Shown one piece after another: positions 28,581-39,039 of a stretch of DNA of 64,000 bases (the first letter of the stretch is position 1; each line of letters opens with the position of its first letter). Source of the stretch: Aquabacterium sp. (GTDB taxonomy: Bacteria; Pseudomonadota; Gammaproteobacteria; Burkholderiales; Burkholderiaceae_C); assembly GCF_030652515.1 (NCBI RefSeq), contig NZ_JAUSAR010000217.1:1-64000 (forward strand). Reading direction: 5' to 3'. Made by a program: the position numbers and the translations under genes. Below the pieces are notes generated by a model, which saw only the letters and a program-made list of their open reading frames with translations, searched no databases and was not told the DNA's origin.

Positions 28581-29611
28581 CGGGCGATCTCCATCTGGGC
28601 CAATGCCTGGAACAAGGCTTGTTGCGCGTGGGGCGCTTGCGCACTTAAGCGCACCCAGCCTGGCAGGCCAAAGCTGGTGGCATCCCTGAGCTTGATGCCG
28701 TGGCTTCGCAGCGAGTTGACGGGTTGCGACGGCCGGGCCAGCATGAAGGGCACCACCGACGGCAGGCAATGCCAGCCCAGGCGGGTGAGGGCCGTTTGCT
28801 GGGCCGACATCCACAGCGCGAGCATCTCGCGTGACCGGGCCAGCCAGGCTTGCGTGCCGGGCTGATGCCAGGCCTGCAGCATGGCCACGCCTTCGGCGGA
28901 CAAGACCCAGCTGGGGGCCAAAGCCTGGACGCTCACCCCATCAATCCTCACATCATCCACAGGGGCGATCACATACCCGGCGCGCACGCCTGTGAGGCCC
29001 AGCGCCTTGTTGGGTGAGCACAGTTGCCAGCACTGATGGGCCAGGGTGGTCGGCACGGGATCCTGTCCCAGCAAGCGCAAGGGCTCGTAGGCGCGGTCCA
29101 GCACCAGGATCACGTCACCTTGATGACGGATATCGGCCAGCGCGGCCCAGAACGACGGCGGCAGGCTTTGACCGGTGGGGTTACAGGGCTCGCACAACCA
29201 GACCAACGATGGGCCCAGCTGCCCGGTCAATGCACTGAGCAAGGCCTCGCCACTGGCATAGCCTTGCACGTCCATGCCCAAGGCCAGCGCGGCGGCTCGG
29301 TAGTCGCCGTAGCCGGGTTGCGGCACCCACACCTGGCGCACACCGCGCAGTGATGCGGCCAGGGTCAATCGGCGAATGGCCTCGCTGCTGCCCGCCGTGG
29401 GCAACACGCGTGCAGGCTGGATGCCCAGCACCTGAGCCAGGCCTTCGCGCAAAGCCCGGTAATCGGGATCAGGGTAGTGCTGGCGATTCGCCGCCTGGAT
29501 AGCGCGCATGACCTCATCGGGCGCGCCCAGCGGATTCGCATTGCTGGAAAAGTCATGCGTGATGGGCGGGCCGCTGTCAGGGCCGCCATGTTCGTTCAAG
29601 GGCAAAATCAT
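28577..29611 (-). CDS. cobD: L-threonine-O-3-phosphate decarboxylase (aminotransferase fold)
   Basis: PLP enzyme of 344 residues that supplies (R)-1-amino-2-propanol phosphate for the nucleotide loop. HDFSSNANPLG at the N-terminus is typical of the CobD family; the PLP lysine is in CSPNKALGLTGVRAGYV and the asparagine-proline in CEPCNPTG. The start at 29611 overlaps the cbiB stop by one base (TGATG); the longer open frame upstream would lie inside cbiB. Called CobC in the P. denitrificans naming. Confidence 0.9.
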   Translation of the reverse strand: MILPLNEHGGPDSGPPITHDFSSNANPLGAPDEVMRAIQAANRQHYPDPDYRALREGLAQVLGIQPARVLPTAGSSEAIRRLTLAASLRGVRQVWVPQPGYGDYRAAALALGMDVQGYASGEALLSALTGQLGPSLVWLCEPCNPTGQSLPPSFWAALADIRHQGDVILVLDRAYEPLRLLGQDPVPTTLAHQCWQLCSPNKALGLTGVRAGYVIAPVDDVRIDGVSVQALAPSWVLSAEGVAMLQAWHQPGTQAWLARSREMLALWMSAQQTALTRLGWHCLPSVVPFMLARPSQPVNSLRSHGIKLRDATSFGLPGWVRLSAQAPHAQQALFQALAQMEIAR

Positions 29612-30543
29612 CAATGCACTCCCAATGCCCAAGGGGCCGACACCACGATCAACATGGCACTCAAGGCCGCCCCCCACCACACCGCCCGTTGCGCCAGGGC
29701 CAAGGCTTGCGCGGTGTGTCGCGACTCGGGCAACTGAGCGGACTCGTTCAACGCATACACCCCAGGCTTGCTCAAGCGCACCGTCAACAACAGCGCCATG
29801 ACACCCATGGGCCAGCCGCCATTGGGCGATGGCGTGGCGCGGGCCTGCCTTGCGATTTCCGACCAGGCAGGCATGGCACCCGCCGACAAGCACAGCAGCC
29901 CAGCCGTGACGCGAGCGGGTATCCACGACAGCACATCATCCGCGCGGGCCGCCCATTTGCCCGCCCATTCGTAGCGGCCGCGATAACCCCACATCGCGTC
30001 GGCGGTGTTGGCAAAACGGTAGAGCGCCGCAGCGCCCAGGCCTCCCACGGCAAACCACAACAACGGCGCCACCAGGGAGTCGTTCAGGTTCTCGGCCAGC
30101 GACTCGATGGCGCTTTCACGCACGGCCACCTCGTCAAGCTGGCTCACGTCGCGACTGACCAGGCGTTGCAGTTGTGTTCGCCCGGCTTCCAGTGACTCGC
30201 CCAAGGCTCGCTCCACCGAGGACACCTCATCGCGCAGCATGCGCCAAGCCAACAGCGGCTTGAGCAGCACGCCCAGCAAGACCACCTGGACATACCAAGG
30301 ACACGCTGACAGCCCCCTCTGCGCGCACCAGGCCAGCATCACCACCAGCAGGCCGCCCACCCACCAGGCCAGCGCACCGCCGAAGAAAGCAAGCCCGGGA
30401 CGCCAGGCACTCAGGCGCGGCCCCAGCCACCCCAGGTAACGCCCCATCGCGACCACCGGGTGCGCCCACGCCGGCGGCTCTCCCCAACGTCGGTCGATCA
30501 GCAGCGCCACGGTCATGGCCAACAGGGTCACCCAGGGCAACAT
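29611..30543 (-). CDS. cbiB: Adenosylcobinamide-phosphate synthase
   Basis: Attaches aminopropanol phosphate to cobyric acid. The 310-residue membrane protein has several hydrophobic helices and the family motifs DRRWGEPPAWAHPVVAMG near the N-terminus and ESLAENLNDSLVAPLLW in the middle. It sits 10 bases after cobO and directly ahead of cobD, the enzyme that makes its substrate. Confidence 0.93.
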   Translation of the reverse strand: MLPWVTLLAMTVALLIDRRWGEPPAWAHPVVAMGRYLGWLGPRLSAWRPGLAFFGGALAWWVGGLLVVMLAWCAQRGLSACPWYVQVVLLGVLLKPLLAWRMLRDEVSSVERALGESLEAGRTQLQRLVSRDVSQLDEVAVRESAIESLAENLNDSLVAPLLWFAVGGLGAAALYRFANTADAMWGYRGRYEWAGKWAARADDVLSWIPARVTAGLLCLSAGAMPAWSEIARQARATPSPNGGWPMGVMALLLTVRLSKPGVYALNESAQLPESRHTAQALALAQRAVWWGAALSAMLIVVSAPWALGVH

Positions 30544-30553
30544 CGCTTCTGCT

Positions 30554-31123
30554 TCAGTCTTCGATGCCGCGTTGCGCGGGCACGCCGGCCTTGTAGTGGT
30601 GCTTGACTGCGGCCATCTCGGTCACGGTGTCCGCGATGTCGATCAGTTCTTGCGGGCATCCACGGCCCGTCAACATCACGTGCACATGGCTGGGGCGATC
30701 ACGCAGGGCCGCGAGCACGGGCTCCAGCGGGATCCAGCCGTAGCGCAAGGGGTACATGATCTCGTCCAACACCACCAGGAAATGCTCGCCCGCCTGGATG
30801 GTGGCGTTGGCGCGCTCCCAGCCATCGCGGGCCAGTTGGGCCGAATGCTCCAGGTCGCGGCTCTTCCAGCTGAAGCCATCGCCCAGGCCTTCGATTGGCA
30901 CGCCCAGTTGTTCGAACACGCGGTGCTCGCCAAAGCGGGCACTGGGCACTTTCATGAACTGGTAGATCTTGACGGCCTTGCCACGGCCATGGGCGCGCAG
31001 TGCCAGGCCAAAGGCCGAGGTGCTTTTGCCCTTGCCATCGCCGGTGTTGACCAGCAGCAGGCCACGGCGCTCGCCATCGGGTTTTTCAACCTGGCGGTCT
31101 ACGGGGGGGGATTCGATTTCCAT
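30554..31123 (-). CDS. cobO: Cob(I)yrinic acid a,c-diamide adenosyltransferase
   Basis: Adds the 5'-deoxyadenosyl group to cob(I)yrinate diamide or other corrinoids. The 189-residue protein is of the CobA/CobO/BtuR family: P-loop variant [20 protein letters not shown] (about 25-44), the [14 protein letters not shown] acidic motif, and VMLTGRGCP. The ATG at 31123 has a GGAGA site about 7 nt upstream; the gap of 29 bases after cobN is the largest in the operon apart from the leader. The enzyme also serves salvage of imported corrinoids. Confidence 0.93.
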   Translation of the reverse strand: MEIESPPVDRQVEKPDGERRGLLLVNTGDGKGKSTSAFGLALRAHGRGKAVKIYQFMKVPSARFGEHRVFEQLGVPIEGLGDGFSWKSRDLEHSAQLARDGWERANATIQAGEHFLVVLDEIMYPLRYGWIPLEPVLAALRDRPSHVHVMLTGRGCPQELIDIADTVTEMAAVKHHYKAGVPAQRGIED

Positions 31124-31152
31124 GAGGGTTTCTCCAATCTTGGATGCAAGGA

Positions 31153-34100
31153 TCAGGTGGCAACCACGGGCCGCCGCAGCGCTTGCCACGACGCGCCGCC
31201 CACCACCAGCAAAGTCATCAACACAGCGGCCAGGGCACGTGACAACTCGCGGCCAAGGTCCAGCTCAGGTGGGGGATTGTCAGGCTGACGCTCCAACAAC
31301 ACGCCTTGAAGGCTGGGGGTGGGTGTCGGCTCGACAGCTTGGGTCTCTGGCTTGTGGGGTGGCGGTTGGGCGGAACGAGGTGCTTCCGGCTGAGTGGGCT
31401 CGTTCAGCTGCCGCGCCACCCAATGGCGCACTGCACCCATCTCACCTGGCAAAGGCGCCTCGCGGGTCAGGTCTTTGTACAACTGGGCCACTTGCTGCTG
31501 CGTGGCCGCATCGGGTAGCCAATAGCCCATGCGCTGGGCCTGCACCAGTCGTTCCAACGATTGTGCATAGGCCTGAGGGTGCGTGCGCAACCACTGCGGC
31601 AGCCCCAGCTTGTGCTTGTCCTGCACCAGCACTTCGTAGAAGTTTTGCCAGTGGTCAGGGCGCACGGTGTCGGGCGCAGTCACCTGCCAGCCCCAGGCAA
31701 ACTGCAGCGCCTTGAGCACTTGCAACGTACCTGAATAGCCCTCGGCTTTTTGAGCCTCCAGCCAACCGGGGTGCAAGTAACGCGACTGCATTTCCAACGC
31801 AATGCTGGTGGCGGCCGATTGGGTTTGGACCTCGCTGGCATCTTGCAACTGGTTCACGTAGAGCCCCAAGGCCTCGGTCTTGCCAGCACTGCGCGCCGCT
31901 GCCGCCAAACCGCCCAGGTATTGAAAGGGATCATCGGAGGTGACCATGGCGTACAGGTGTGAAGTGCGTGACAGCACTGCCGCCTGCGTGTGCCTCAAAT
32001 GCGAGCCCAATGCCTTGGCGGCCACGCCCTCGGGCAAGCCCTCCAGCGCCTGTCCATCGACATAAGGCTGGCTCATGCGTTTCAGGAACATCTCGCCCAG
32101 GCGGCTGTCATCGCGCTGAACGCCTTCGGATTGCACAGCTTCCGACAGACCGGTGCCGTAGTCTCCACTCACGTTGCCGAACACACGAGCCCGGGCCAGC
32201 ACTTGCGCCTGCGCGCGCGGCACGCCTTCCTTGAGCAACTCGGCCGCGACCACGGCGGTGTTGCTGGACACGGCATTGACCGGCTCTGCCGTGGACGCCG
32301 CCGCCACCGCCTGGTCCACCAAGGCCATCAAGGCCGGGAACTGGTCGCGGTACGAACCGGTGATGCTGAGCAGCACGTCCACACGTGGACGCTGCAAGGT
32401 AGACGCTGGGATGACGCGCACACCCGTGGGGCGACCTGAGTCATCCCACACCGGCTCAACCCCCAAGGCCACCAGGGCCTGTGCTTCCATGATGCCCTGG
32501 TGGCGCAAGGTCTCGCCCGCCCACAGCGACAAAGCCAGGCGGGTGGGCGTTTGTCCGCCATGCTCGGCACGCCAGGTTTTGAGCCAATCGTTGAACAAGC
32601 CCTTGGCCACCTCATGAGCCTGCCGCGTGGGCAAGCGGCTCGGGTCCAGGCCAGTCAAGTTGCGGCCGGTGGGCAGGCTGTCGGGGTTGCGGATGGGGTC
32701 GCCGCCATAGGCCGCGGTGATGAAGCGCCCGGACAAGGCCGTGAGCAAACCGGGCATCTCACCCTCGGTGGACAGCAGGGCCTCCAGAGCCTGGGCCCGC
32801 TCGGCCAGCTTGAACAAGGCGGCCGAATCAATGGGCTGGCGTGCTGCTCGGTTGGGCACCGGGCCACTGGGCAAGGCGGGCCGCAAGTCCAGCATGCTGG
32901 CCCTCTTCGCATCAAGCAAGGCTACGTCCAGCCAACGCGAGGGACGTGCCGTTGCGACGGCCTCGTGGTTGATCAAAAAGGCTTCGTCGATGTCTTCGCC
33001 CAATGCATCAATCAAAGGTTTGCGCAAGGCCTGCAAGATGGTCTGATGACGTTGCGCAGCCTCGGGCACGCGGCCGAACGTCGCCAAGCCCTTTGGCTGC
33101 GAGCTTTGCGCCAAGGCGTCCAAGTAGGGGTGCAACAACTCCAGGAAGCCGGAAAAATCGGCCGCGATGCGTTCGGCCGTCCAGCCCAGGTCGCGGTGCA
33201 ACTGGTGCTCGACAAAGTTGCCGACCAATTGGCGCTCCAAAGCTTGCTTGGTGGGTCCAGCGTCCACGGTCTCCCACTCGTGCATCAACTCGTGCATGTG
33301 CGCCATCTTGGCCTCGAAGCCTGCTGGCGAGAACACTGGCGTCTTGTGGCTGACCAGCACCGCACGACCCCGCCTCTTGGCCGTCAGGGCCTCACCCAGG
33401 TTGTCAACGATGTAGGGGTAGACCACCGGCACATCGCCCAGCGGCAGCAAGGCATCGTCAAAGACGTCAAGGCTGCGCGCTTTGCCCGGGGCCCACTCCT
33501 GCGTGCCGTGGGTGCCGAAGTGGATCAAGGCATCGGCCTGCCGCGCCCACAAGTACACCGCCAGATAGTGGTGGGACAAGGGCGTCTTGCTGCGGTGCAT
33601 GAAGGGGTTCTGGCCCAGGTGCAAAGTTTCTTCACGCGGTGGCTGCGGCAGCACCGACAACTGCCCCACCTGCATGCGAGGGATCACAAAGACCCGTTGG
33701 CCTTGGTAAGAGACCACATAACGGCTGCTGCCTGGCGCGCCCCATTGCGCTTCGATGCGCCGACGCACCTTGGCGGGCAGCGTGGCCCACCAGGCTTCGT
33801 AGTCTTTCAAAGGCAAGGCGGCGGCCTGGTTGCTGGCCAGCAAGGCCTGCAGGTCAGAGCCGGGATAGTAGGCGGCCAGCATGGGCTTGAGGCCATCGAT
33901 CCATTGCGCCTCAGGCACGGCATGGGTGGCGTAACCCGCCTGGGCCAGGCTTCCAGAGACCTGCTCCAGGCTGCGCGGCACATTCAGGAACGACGCCCCG
34001 AAATTGCTGCCCCCTGGCGGGTAGTTGTAGACCATGGCCACCAGGCGCTTGTCGGGCGCAGGCTTGATCTGCAGGGTGATCAGGCGGCGTGCCTTGGCCA

Positions 34101-35157
34101 CCACGGCCTGGGCCTGGCGTTCGATCAGCTCGGGTCGTCGGCCTTGGTCAGCGTGGGCCACCACCATGATGGGGTCCATGGCGCCCGCGCCTTCCGGCTG
34201 GGCCAGGTAGAAAGGCACATCGCTTTGCGACAGGCCGCCCTCGTCCTGCTCCCAGGCAGCCGTGTCGGCAGAACGGTAGGGCTGGGTCAACAACACGGGC
34301 GCGCCCCAGCGCGCAAACAGCGGCTGCAAGGCAGCGCTTTGCGGCAACAGCTGGTGGATGACGACGACCTGCGCGTGCAGACGGCGATCTGGCCCATTCT
34401 GACCAGGCACCTCCAACAGGCCGGACAGACCAGACGCGTCCACCTGCTGGCCAAAAGCCGCGTAAGCAAACATGCCTTGTTTGGCGAACATCCGCAGCCA
34501 GGCGTCGATCCACTGGGTGGCGCCATTCACGAAGTGATAGCGGTGGACCAGCAACACCACCGCAGGTCGGCCCCGCAACACACCTTGCGCCTGCTGCCAT
34601 TGCGACAAGGCCTGTGCATCCGCGAACAAACCGGGTGCATCCGGGTGGTACAGGCCACGACTGGGCCAGGCCTGGGGGGCTGGCAACTCAGGCGCCGGCA
34701 AGCCCTTGATCAGGGCCTGGGAGAGGGTCAGGGCATGCTCGGTGTTGCGCTCGCCACCGGCTTGCAAGTAAGCCGCGATGCGGTTGGCACCGGCCTCTGG
34801 CGTCACCCACACCAGGTTGCGGGCTTTCAACAAAGGCTGGTTCAGCAAACGCTCCAACCGAGTTTGCGCCGTGATGTGGGGCGCATCGACCCACACCATC
34901 GCCGACTCTTTCAAGGCGGACTCCAGTGCAGCAGACTCGGCCACCGCGAGTGTGCTGCTGCCCCGCAAGGGGTATTCCAGGTGCTGCACGCTCAGGCCCT
35001 GCTGGCGAGCCAGGCGCTCGATCATGGCGGTGCGCGGTGCGGGTGTGACATCCGTGGTCAACCACAGCACCACGGGCGATGCCGCCTGTGCGCTCACGCA
35101 CCAGCCCAACACCAGCCAGGCCATCAGCCACCGCACACCCGACATGATCACACTCAC
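31153..35157 (-). CDS. Envelope-targeted CobN-like chelatase subunit
   Basis: A 1334-residue homologue of the large cobaltochelatase subunit CobN (class I chelatase family with ChlH/BchH). The core is recognisable by [15 protein letters not shown] (about 544) and by [20 protein letters not shown]. Unlike classical cytoplasmic CobN, it starts with a signal peptide (basic SGVR, hydrophobic core, SAQA cleavage site near residue 25) and ends with a proline-rich linker (about 1250-1300) and a membrane helix ([17 protein letters not shown]) before a short basic tail. The bulk should therefore lie in the periplasm. The GTG start overlaps the DUF2149 stop (GTGA); an ATG four codons on would keep the signal. 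Neither AAA+ chelatase partner is in the window. It could insert or remove metal in periplasmic tetrapyrroles, or aid corrinoid uptake; this is inference. Confidence 0.88.
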   Translation of the reverse strand: MSVIMSGVRWLMAWLVLGWCVSAQAASPVVLWLTTDVTPAPRTAMIERLARQQGLSVQHLEYPLRGSSTLAVAESAALESALKESAMVWVDAPHITAQTRLERLLNQPLLKARNLVWVTPEAGANRIAAYLQAGGERNTEHALTLSQALIKGLPAPELPAPQAWPSRGLYHPDAPGLFADAQALSQWQQAQGVLRGRPAVVLLVHRYHFVNGATQWIDAWLRMFAKQGMFAYAAFGQQVDASGLSGLLEVPGQNGPDRRLHAQVVVIHQLLPQSAALQPLFARWGAPVLLTQPYRSADTAAWEQDEGGLSQSDVPFYLAQPEGAGAMDPIMVVAHADQGRRPELIERQAQAVVAKARRLITLQIKPAPDKRLVAMVYNYPPGGSNFGASFLNVPRSLEQVSGSLAQAGYATHAVPEAQWIDGLKPMLAAYYPGSDLQALLASNQAAALPLKDYEAWWATLPAKVRRRIEAQWGAPGSSRYVVSYQGQRVFVIPRMQVGQLSVLPQPPREETLHLGQNPFMHRSKTPLSHHYLAVYLWARQADALIHFGTHGTQEWAPGKARSLDVFDDALLPLGDVPVVYPYIVDNLGEALTAKRRGRAVLVSHKTPVFSPAGFEAKMAHMHELMHEWETVDAGPTKQALERQLVGNFVEHQLHRDLGWTAERIAADFSGFLELLHPYLDALAQSSQPKGLATFGRVPEAAQRHQTILQALRKPLIDALGEDIDEAFLINHEAVATARPSRWLDVALLDAKRASMLDLRPALPSGPVPNRAARQPIDSAALFKLAERAQALEALLSTEGEMPGLLTALSGRFITAAYGGDPIRNPDSLPTGRNLTGLDPSRLPTRQAHEVAKGLFNDWLKTWRAEHGGQTPTRLALSLWAGETLRHQGIMEAQALVALGVEPVWDDSGRPTGVRVIPASTLQRPRVDVLLSITGSYRDQFPALMALVDQAVAAASTAEPVNAVSSNTAVVAAELLKEGVPRAQAQVLARARVFGNVSGDYGTGLSEAVQSEGVQRDDSRLGEMFLKRMSQPYVDGQALEGLPEGVAAKALGSHLRHTQAAVLSRTSHLYAMVTSDDPFQYLGGLAAAARSAGKTEALGLYVNQLQDASEVQTQSAATSIALEMQSRYLHPGWLEAQKAEGYSGTLQVLKALQFAWGWQVTAPDTVRPDHWQNFYEVLVQDKHKLGLPQWLRTHPQAYAQSLERLVQAQRMGYWLPDAATQQQVAQLYKDLTREAPLPGEMGAVRHWVARQLNEPTQPEAPRSAQPPPHKPETQAVEPTPTPSLQGVLLERQPDNPPPELDLGRELSRALAAVLMTLLVVGGASWQALRRPVVAT

Positions 35158-35516
35158 CGAGCCCCCTGCCCTGCGTTGGCACCTTGCGGTGCGGAGGCGC
35201 CAGACTCGGGCACGTACACGATGTTGCCGTCCTTGAGCTTGTAGGCCACGCCAGCGCGCTGGCCTTCACCCGCGCCCGCGCTGCCCGCGCCCTTGAACTT
35301 GATCTCCTTGCCGTTCTCGCGCACCACCACCTCCATGTTGGGCTGGCCCGGGTTGCGGATGATGGTGACGTTGTCTTGCGCATTGCTCTGGCTTTGCGCG
35401 GCCACCGCCGTCAACAAGGCCACCACCAGCACCAGGAAGACGTCGACCAGGTTGACGGCCGACAGCATCGGGTCGTCGTCGTCCTCGGCCATCACGTGGA
35501 TGTGCTTGAAGCTCAT
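35154..35516 (-). CDS. DUF2149 protein, ExbD/TolR-like
   Basis: A 120-residue protein of the DUF2149 type. After an acidic N-terminus (EDDDDPM) comes one membrane helix, SAVNLVDVFLVLVVALLTAV, whose aspartate sits in the same place as the proton-relay Asp of ExbD/TolR (NxxDVxLVLL pattern). The rest, probably periplasmic, is a small domain rich in Gly/Ala. Its ATG overlaps the ExbB-like stop (ATGA) and its stop overlaps the CobN-like start (GTGA), so the three proteins are made together. Probably the stator partner of the ExbB-like channel; no biochemical function is known to me. Confidence 0.82.
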   Translation of the reverse strand: MSFKHIHVMAEDDDDPMLSAVNLVDVFLVLVVALLTAVAAQSQSNAQDNVTIIRNPGQPNMEVVVRENGKEIKFKGAGSAGAGEGQRAGVAYKLKDGNIVYVPESGASAPQGANAGQGAR

Positions 35517-35980
35517 GCCGCCACCTCGCGTGCCTTGCGCACGTTCAGCAATTCGGCCAGCAACCAGCGACGGCGCACCGAGTACACGGTCAGGCCGATG
35601 GACGCGGCCGCCAAGGCCAGCACCACACCGGCGAACGCGCCGCTGAACACCGACAGGGCCTGCTGACCCTGGCCCGCGGCCACGCTTTGAAGGGCCGGGC
35701 CCAAGGGAATCATCGTGGCAATCAGGCCCAGCATCGGGCTCAGGCGGCTGAGCAAACGCACCGGTTCGATCTGCCGAACCACGGACAGCTCCAGCTCTTC
35801 CATCGACAGGTCGGGCGTGACGCGCAAGGCCGTGTAGCGCGGATTGCGCCAACGCTGCCAGGCCTCCATCATGGTCATGCCGCCAGTCCACAAGGCGTAG
35901 ACGAAGCCCAGGGCCACCAGCGTGAGCACAGGCCACAGCAGCGATTGCGCCACCTGAGTAAAACCAGTTTCAATCATCAT
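35513..35980 (-). CDS. MotA/TolQ/ExbB-family proton channel
   Basis: A 155-residue membrane protein with three hydrophobic segments (about 14-32, 75-97 and 107-134). The SRLSPMLGLIATMIPLGPAL stretch carries the TolQ/ExbB signature with conserved small and proline residues. It should form a proton-motive-force driven complex with the DUF2149 protein. No tonB gene is present in the run, and the coupled downstream gene is the CobN-like protein. Start ATG at 35980 overlaps the cobB stop (ATGATGA); a GGAG lies 7 nt upstream. Confidence 0.88.
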   Translation of the reverse strand: MMIETGFTQVAQSLLWPVLTLVALGFVYALWTGGMTMMEAWQRWRNPRYTALRVTPDLSMEELELSVVRQIEPVRLLSRLSPMLGLIATMIPLGPALQSVAAGQGQQALSVFSGAFAGVVLALAAASIGLTVYSVRRRWLLAELLNVRKAREVAA

Positions 35981-37293
35981 GTGGGGGCTCCAGGAGCAAA
36001 CAGGGCGGAGACGGCCGCCGGATTGGAAGGAAAGTACAAATGCAGGAATGAGGCGTGCAGGCGGCCAGCGCGGTAGACGCCTTCGGCCTTGCCCAACTGG
36101 CGTTGGGGCAGCGTCGACGCCACCGGGCTCATCGGGCTGTCCATGCTGGCGTGGTGGAAGGTGTGGCCACGCATCGCCCCCTCAGGCAAGCTCACGCCGT
36201 GCATGCCCAGGTTGACGAAGCGCTTTTGCAGCACCGCTTTGCCGGGCATCAAGCCCAGCATCGGCGCCGTTTGCCCCTGCACATCGCTCAGCGAATCCAG
36301 CAGGTACAGCATGCCGCCGCACTCGGCCACCAAGGGCTTGCCTTGCGCATGGTGGGCCTGGATGGCGGCCTTCATGGCGCTGTTGTGCGCCAACTGGTTC
36401 AAGTGCAACTCGGGGTAGCCACCGGGCAGGTACACGCTGTCGGCCTCGGGCAAGGCGGCGTCGTTCAAGGGCGAGAAAAAAATCAACTCAGCGCCCAGAT
36501 CGCGCAAGGTGTCCAGGTTGGCCGGGTACAGGAAAGAGAACGCAGCATCTCGCGCCACGGCGATGCGCACCCCTTGCAGCCTGCGCGCATGGACCACAGC
36601 CTGATCAGGCTCTGGCGGCTCAAAACTCACGGGCAAGGGCAAGGTTAGTGACAAGCGCCCCAGTGCCTGCGCGGCCTGGTCAATTCGTTGCTCCAGATCC
36701 GCGATCTCCTCAGCCTGAACCAGGCCCAGGTGCCGTGATGGCATGCCATAGGCTTCGTTGCGCGGCAGTGCGCCAAACCAGGCCATGCCCTCGGGCAGGC
36801 TTTCACGCAACATCTGCGCGTGCGACTCGCTGCCCACCCGGTTGGCCAACACACCGGCCATCGTCAAATCCGGGCGGTAGGTTGCCAGGCCCAGCGCGAT
36901 GGCGCCAAAGGTCTGAGCCATGGCCGAACCATCGATGACGGCCAGCACCGGCAAGCCGAAACGCATGGCCAAGCCAGCACTGGAAGCTTCGCCATCGTGC
37001 AGGCCCATCACGCCTTCCACCAGGATCAGGTCAGACTCGCACGCCGCCCGGTAGAGCATCTCGCGGCAATGCGCCTCGCCACCCATCCACAGGTCCAGCT
37101 GGTACACGGGCTGGCCGCTGGCGCGCTCCAAAATCATCGGGTCCAGAAAATCAGGCCCGGTCTTGAAGACACGCACGCGCAAGCCTTGCTGGCGGTGCCA
37201 ACGGGCCAAGGCCGCCGTGGCCGTGGTTTTGCCCTGGCCCGAAGCCGGGGCGCTGATCAACACGGCAGGGCATTGCACAGAAGACTTCCTCAT
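35977..37293 (-). CDS. cobB: Cobyrinic acid a,c-diamide synthase
   Basis: Glutamine-dependent amidation of the a and c carboxylates of cobyrinate or hydrogenobyrinate (CbiA/CobB). 438 residues: P-loop in SAPASGQGKTTATAALA (about 12-28), FKTGPDFLDPMIL, the VEGVMGLHDG motif, and the C-terminal amidotransferase domain with the nucleophile in VAECGGMLYL and the His in SFLHLYFPSN. The start at 37293 overlaps the btuD stop; the stop overlaps the ExbB-like start. It is the earliest corrin-pathway enzyme in the operon. Confidence 0.94.
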   Translation of the reverse strand: MRKSSVQCPAVLISAPASGQGKTTATAALARWHRQQGLRVRVFKTGPDFLDPMILERASGQPVYQLDLWMGGEAHCREMLYRAACESDLILVEGVMGLHDGEASSAGLAMRFGLPVLAVIDGSAMAQTFGAIALGLATYRPDLTMAGVLANRVGSESHAQMLRESLPEGMAWFGALPRNEAYGMPSRHLGLVQAEEIADLEQRIDQAAQALGRLSLTLPLPVSFEPPEPDQAVVHARRLQGVRIAVARDAAFSFLYPANLDTLRDLGAELIFFSPLNDAALPEADSVYLPGGYPELHLNQLAHNSAMKAAIQAHHAQGKPLVAECGGMLYLLDSLSDVQGQTAPMLGLMPGKAVLQKRFVNLGMHGVSLPEGAMRGHTFHHASMDSPMSPVASTLPQRQLGKAEGVYRAGRLHASFLHLYFPSNPAAVSALFAPGAPT

Positions 37294-38072
37294 GCGGTGT
37301 AAGGCATGGCCAACCATTGCCCCTCCACGTTGAACAACTTGAGCCGGTGGTCGAACACCTCTTGCAGCGCGGCATGTGCCAACGAAGAATCGACCGGCCC
37401 ATGGTGTCGCACCTGTCCCTTGGCCATCACCACCAGGTCGTCGGCCTGCAAGGCCATGTTCAGCTCGTGCAACACGCTGACCACGGTCACGCCTTGCTTC
37501 ACCAGCTCGCGCACGATGCAGAGCCAATCGGCCTGATGCGGTGGATCCAGGTGGGCCAAAGGCTCGTCCATCAACACGATGGGCGCCTGCACGGCCAGGG
37601 CCCGCGCCAGCAACACGCGCTGGCGCTCGCCGCCCGACAGGTGGGCCAGTGTGCGTTCCTTCCACGCCCAGCAATGGGTTTGCGTCATGGCCAGTTGCAC
37701 AGCGGCATGGTCGGCCTGGCTGGCAGGCGCCAACCAGGCTTGGTGCGGCAGTCGGCCCAGCATGACCACGTCGAGCGCGCTCAGGTCATCGGCACCAGCT
37801 TCACTCTGTCCCAACCAGGCCAGGGCCCGGGCGCGCTCCTTGGCGGGCCATTCGTTCAAGGGACGGCCTTGCAAGCCGATCTGACCATCGCACAGCTGCA
37901 GGCCTGCCAGGGTGCGCAACAGCGTGGACTTGCCTGCGCCATTGGGCCCGACGATGGCCGTCCAGCGGCCGGCTGGCAGCTTCAAGGAAATGGGGTGCAG
38001 CACCAGTTGCTTTGACAAGCGCACGGCCTGGATGTCCGCGCTCAGGGCGGTGGCGTGGTGAGGTGTGTTCAT
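37290..38072 (-). CDS. btuD: Cobalamin ABC transporter ATPase (BtuD-like)
   Basis: Energises vitamin B12 import with BtuC. The protein is 260 residues: Walker A GPNGAGKS, the signature LSGGERQRV, Walker B IVLMDEPLAHLD and the switch His in SVLHELN. The ATG at 38072 has GGGGTGG about 6 nt upstream and follows the btuC stop by one base; a GTG three codons earlier is the alternative. FecE/BtuD-family ATPases look alike; B12 is assigned from the operon. Confidence 0.9.
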   Translation of the reverse strand: MNTPHHATALSADIQAVRLSKQLVLHPISLKLPAGRWTAIVGPNGAGKSTLLRTLAGLQLCDGQIGLQGRPLNEWPAKERARALAWLGQSEAGADDLSALDVVMLGRLPHQAWLAPASQADHAAVQLAMTQTHCWAWKERTLAHLSGGERQRVLLARALAVQAPIVLMDEPLAHLDPPHQADWLCIVRELVKQGVTVVSVLHELNMALQADDLVVMAKGQVRHHGPVDSSLAHAALQEVFDHRLKLFNVEGQWLAMPYTA

Positions 38073-38073
38073 G

Positions 38074-39039
38074 TCATCCACCCCGGTTCATGCGCCACAG
38101 CAAATAGCCGCCACCCAGCACGGCGGTGAGCACGCCCACCGGCAGTTCTTGCGGCGCCCACACCCAACGGGCGACGATGTCTGCGCCCAGCAGCAGCACG
38201 CCGCCAAACAAGGCCGACAGCACCAGCACGGGCCCATTGGTGGCATTGACCCGGCTGCGCACCAGGTGCGGCGCCACCAGGCCCACAAATGAAATCAACC
38301 CAGCCTGCGCCACGGCCGCGCCGGTGGCCAGGGCCATGGCCGCGATCAACAACATGCGCACCCCCGCCAGCCGCACGCCCAGGCTGACGGCGGCCGAGTC
38401 GCCCAAGGTCAAAGCATCGAGCGCTCGGCTGCAGCCAAAGGCCACCAGCACACTCACCACCAAGGTGCTGGCCAGGATCGTCACGCTGTTCCAGCCCAGA
38501 AAACCCGTCGTGCCCATCATGAAGGCCTGCATGGCCCGCATGATGTCGGGCACCATGAGCATGGTCAGCGCGCTCAAGGCACCCAGCACCACGCCCACGA
38601 CCACGCCGGCCAGCAAGAGGCGCAAGGTGTGCTGCACACCTCGCGCCAGGATCAAGGTCAGCGAGACGGCCCCCACCGCGCCCGCGAAAGCCGCCCCGGT
38701 CAGACCCAGGCGCAAGCTCCACGCCGACGCCACGGGCGACACGCCCAGCAAAGCCAACAGCACGGCCACGCCCAGGGCCGCACCAGATGAACTGCCCAAC
38801 AGGTAAGGATCGGCCAAGGGATTGCGGAACAGACCCTGCGCGATCGCCCCGCCCAAGCCCAGCAAGGCACCCGCCAACCAAGCACCAGCACAACGCGGCG
38901 CGCGGATGTCCCACACGATCTGCATCGCGGTGGGATCACCCCAAGGCGGCGACCAGCCCGTGCTGCCCACCGCCAGCCCCAAGACCAGCAAACCCAGCGT
39001 GATGGACACTAGCAAGAGCAACAAAGTGATCGGCCTCAC
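38074..39039 (-). CDS. btuC: Cobalamin ABC transporter permease (BtuC-like)
   Basis: Inner-membrane permease of 321 residues with about ten hydrophobic helices of the FecCD/BtuC family. Family stretches: IRAPRCAGAWLAGALLGLGGAIAQ with NPLADPYLLGSSSGA, and GLISFVGLVAPHLVR near the C-terminus. The start is a GTG overlapping the btuF stop (GTGA); the longer ORF upstream is antisense to sense within btuF and not used. Confidence 0.91.
   Translation of the reverse strand: MRPITLLLLLVSITLGLLVLGLAVGSTGWSPPWGDPTAMQIVWDIRAPRCAGAWLAGALLGLGGAIAQGLFRNPLADPYLLGSSSGAALGVAVLLALLGVSPVASAWSLRLGLTGAAFAGAVGAVSLTLILARGVQHTLRLLLAGVVVGVVLGALSALTMLMVPDIMRAMQAFMMGTTGFLGWNSVTILASTLVVSVLVAFGCSRALDALTLGDSAAVSLGVRLAGVRMLLIAAMALATGAAVAQAGLISFVGLVAPHLVRSRVNATNGPVLVLSALFGGVLLLGADIVARWVWAPQELPVGVLTAVLGGGYLLWRMNRGG

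Noticed and set aside
32500..35244. 914-codon open frame on the plus strand inside the CobN-like gene
   Set aside because: Antisense shadow with Arg/Gly/Gln-rich sequence; the minus-strand frame is clearly the chelatase homologue.
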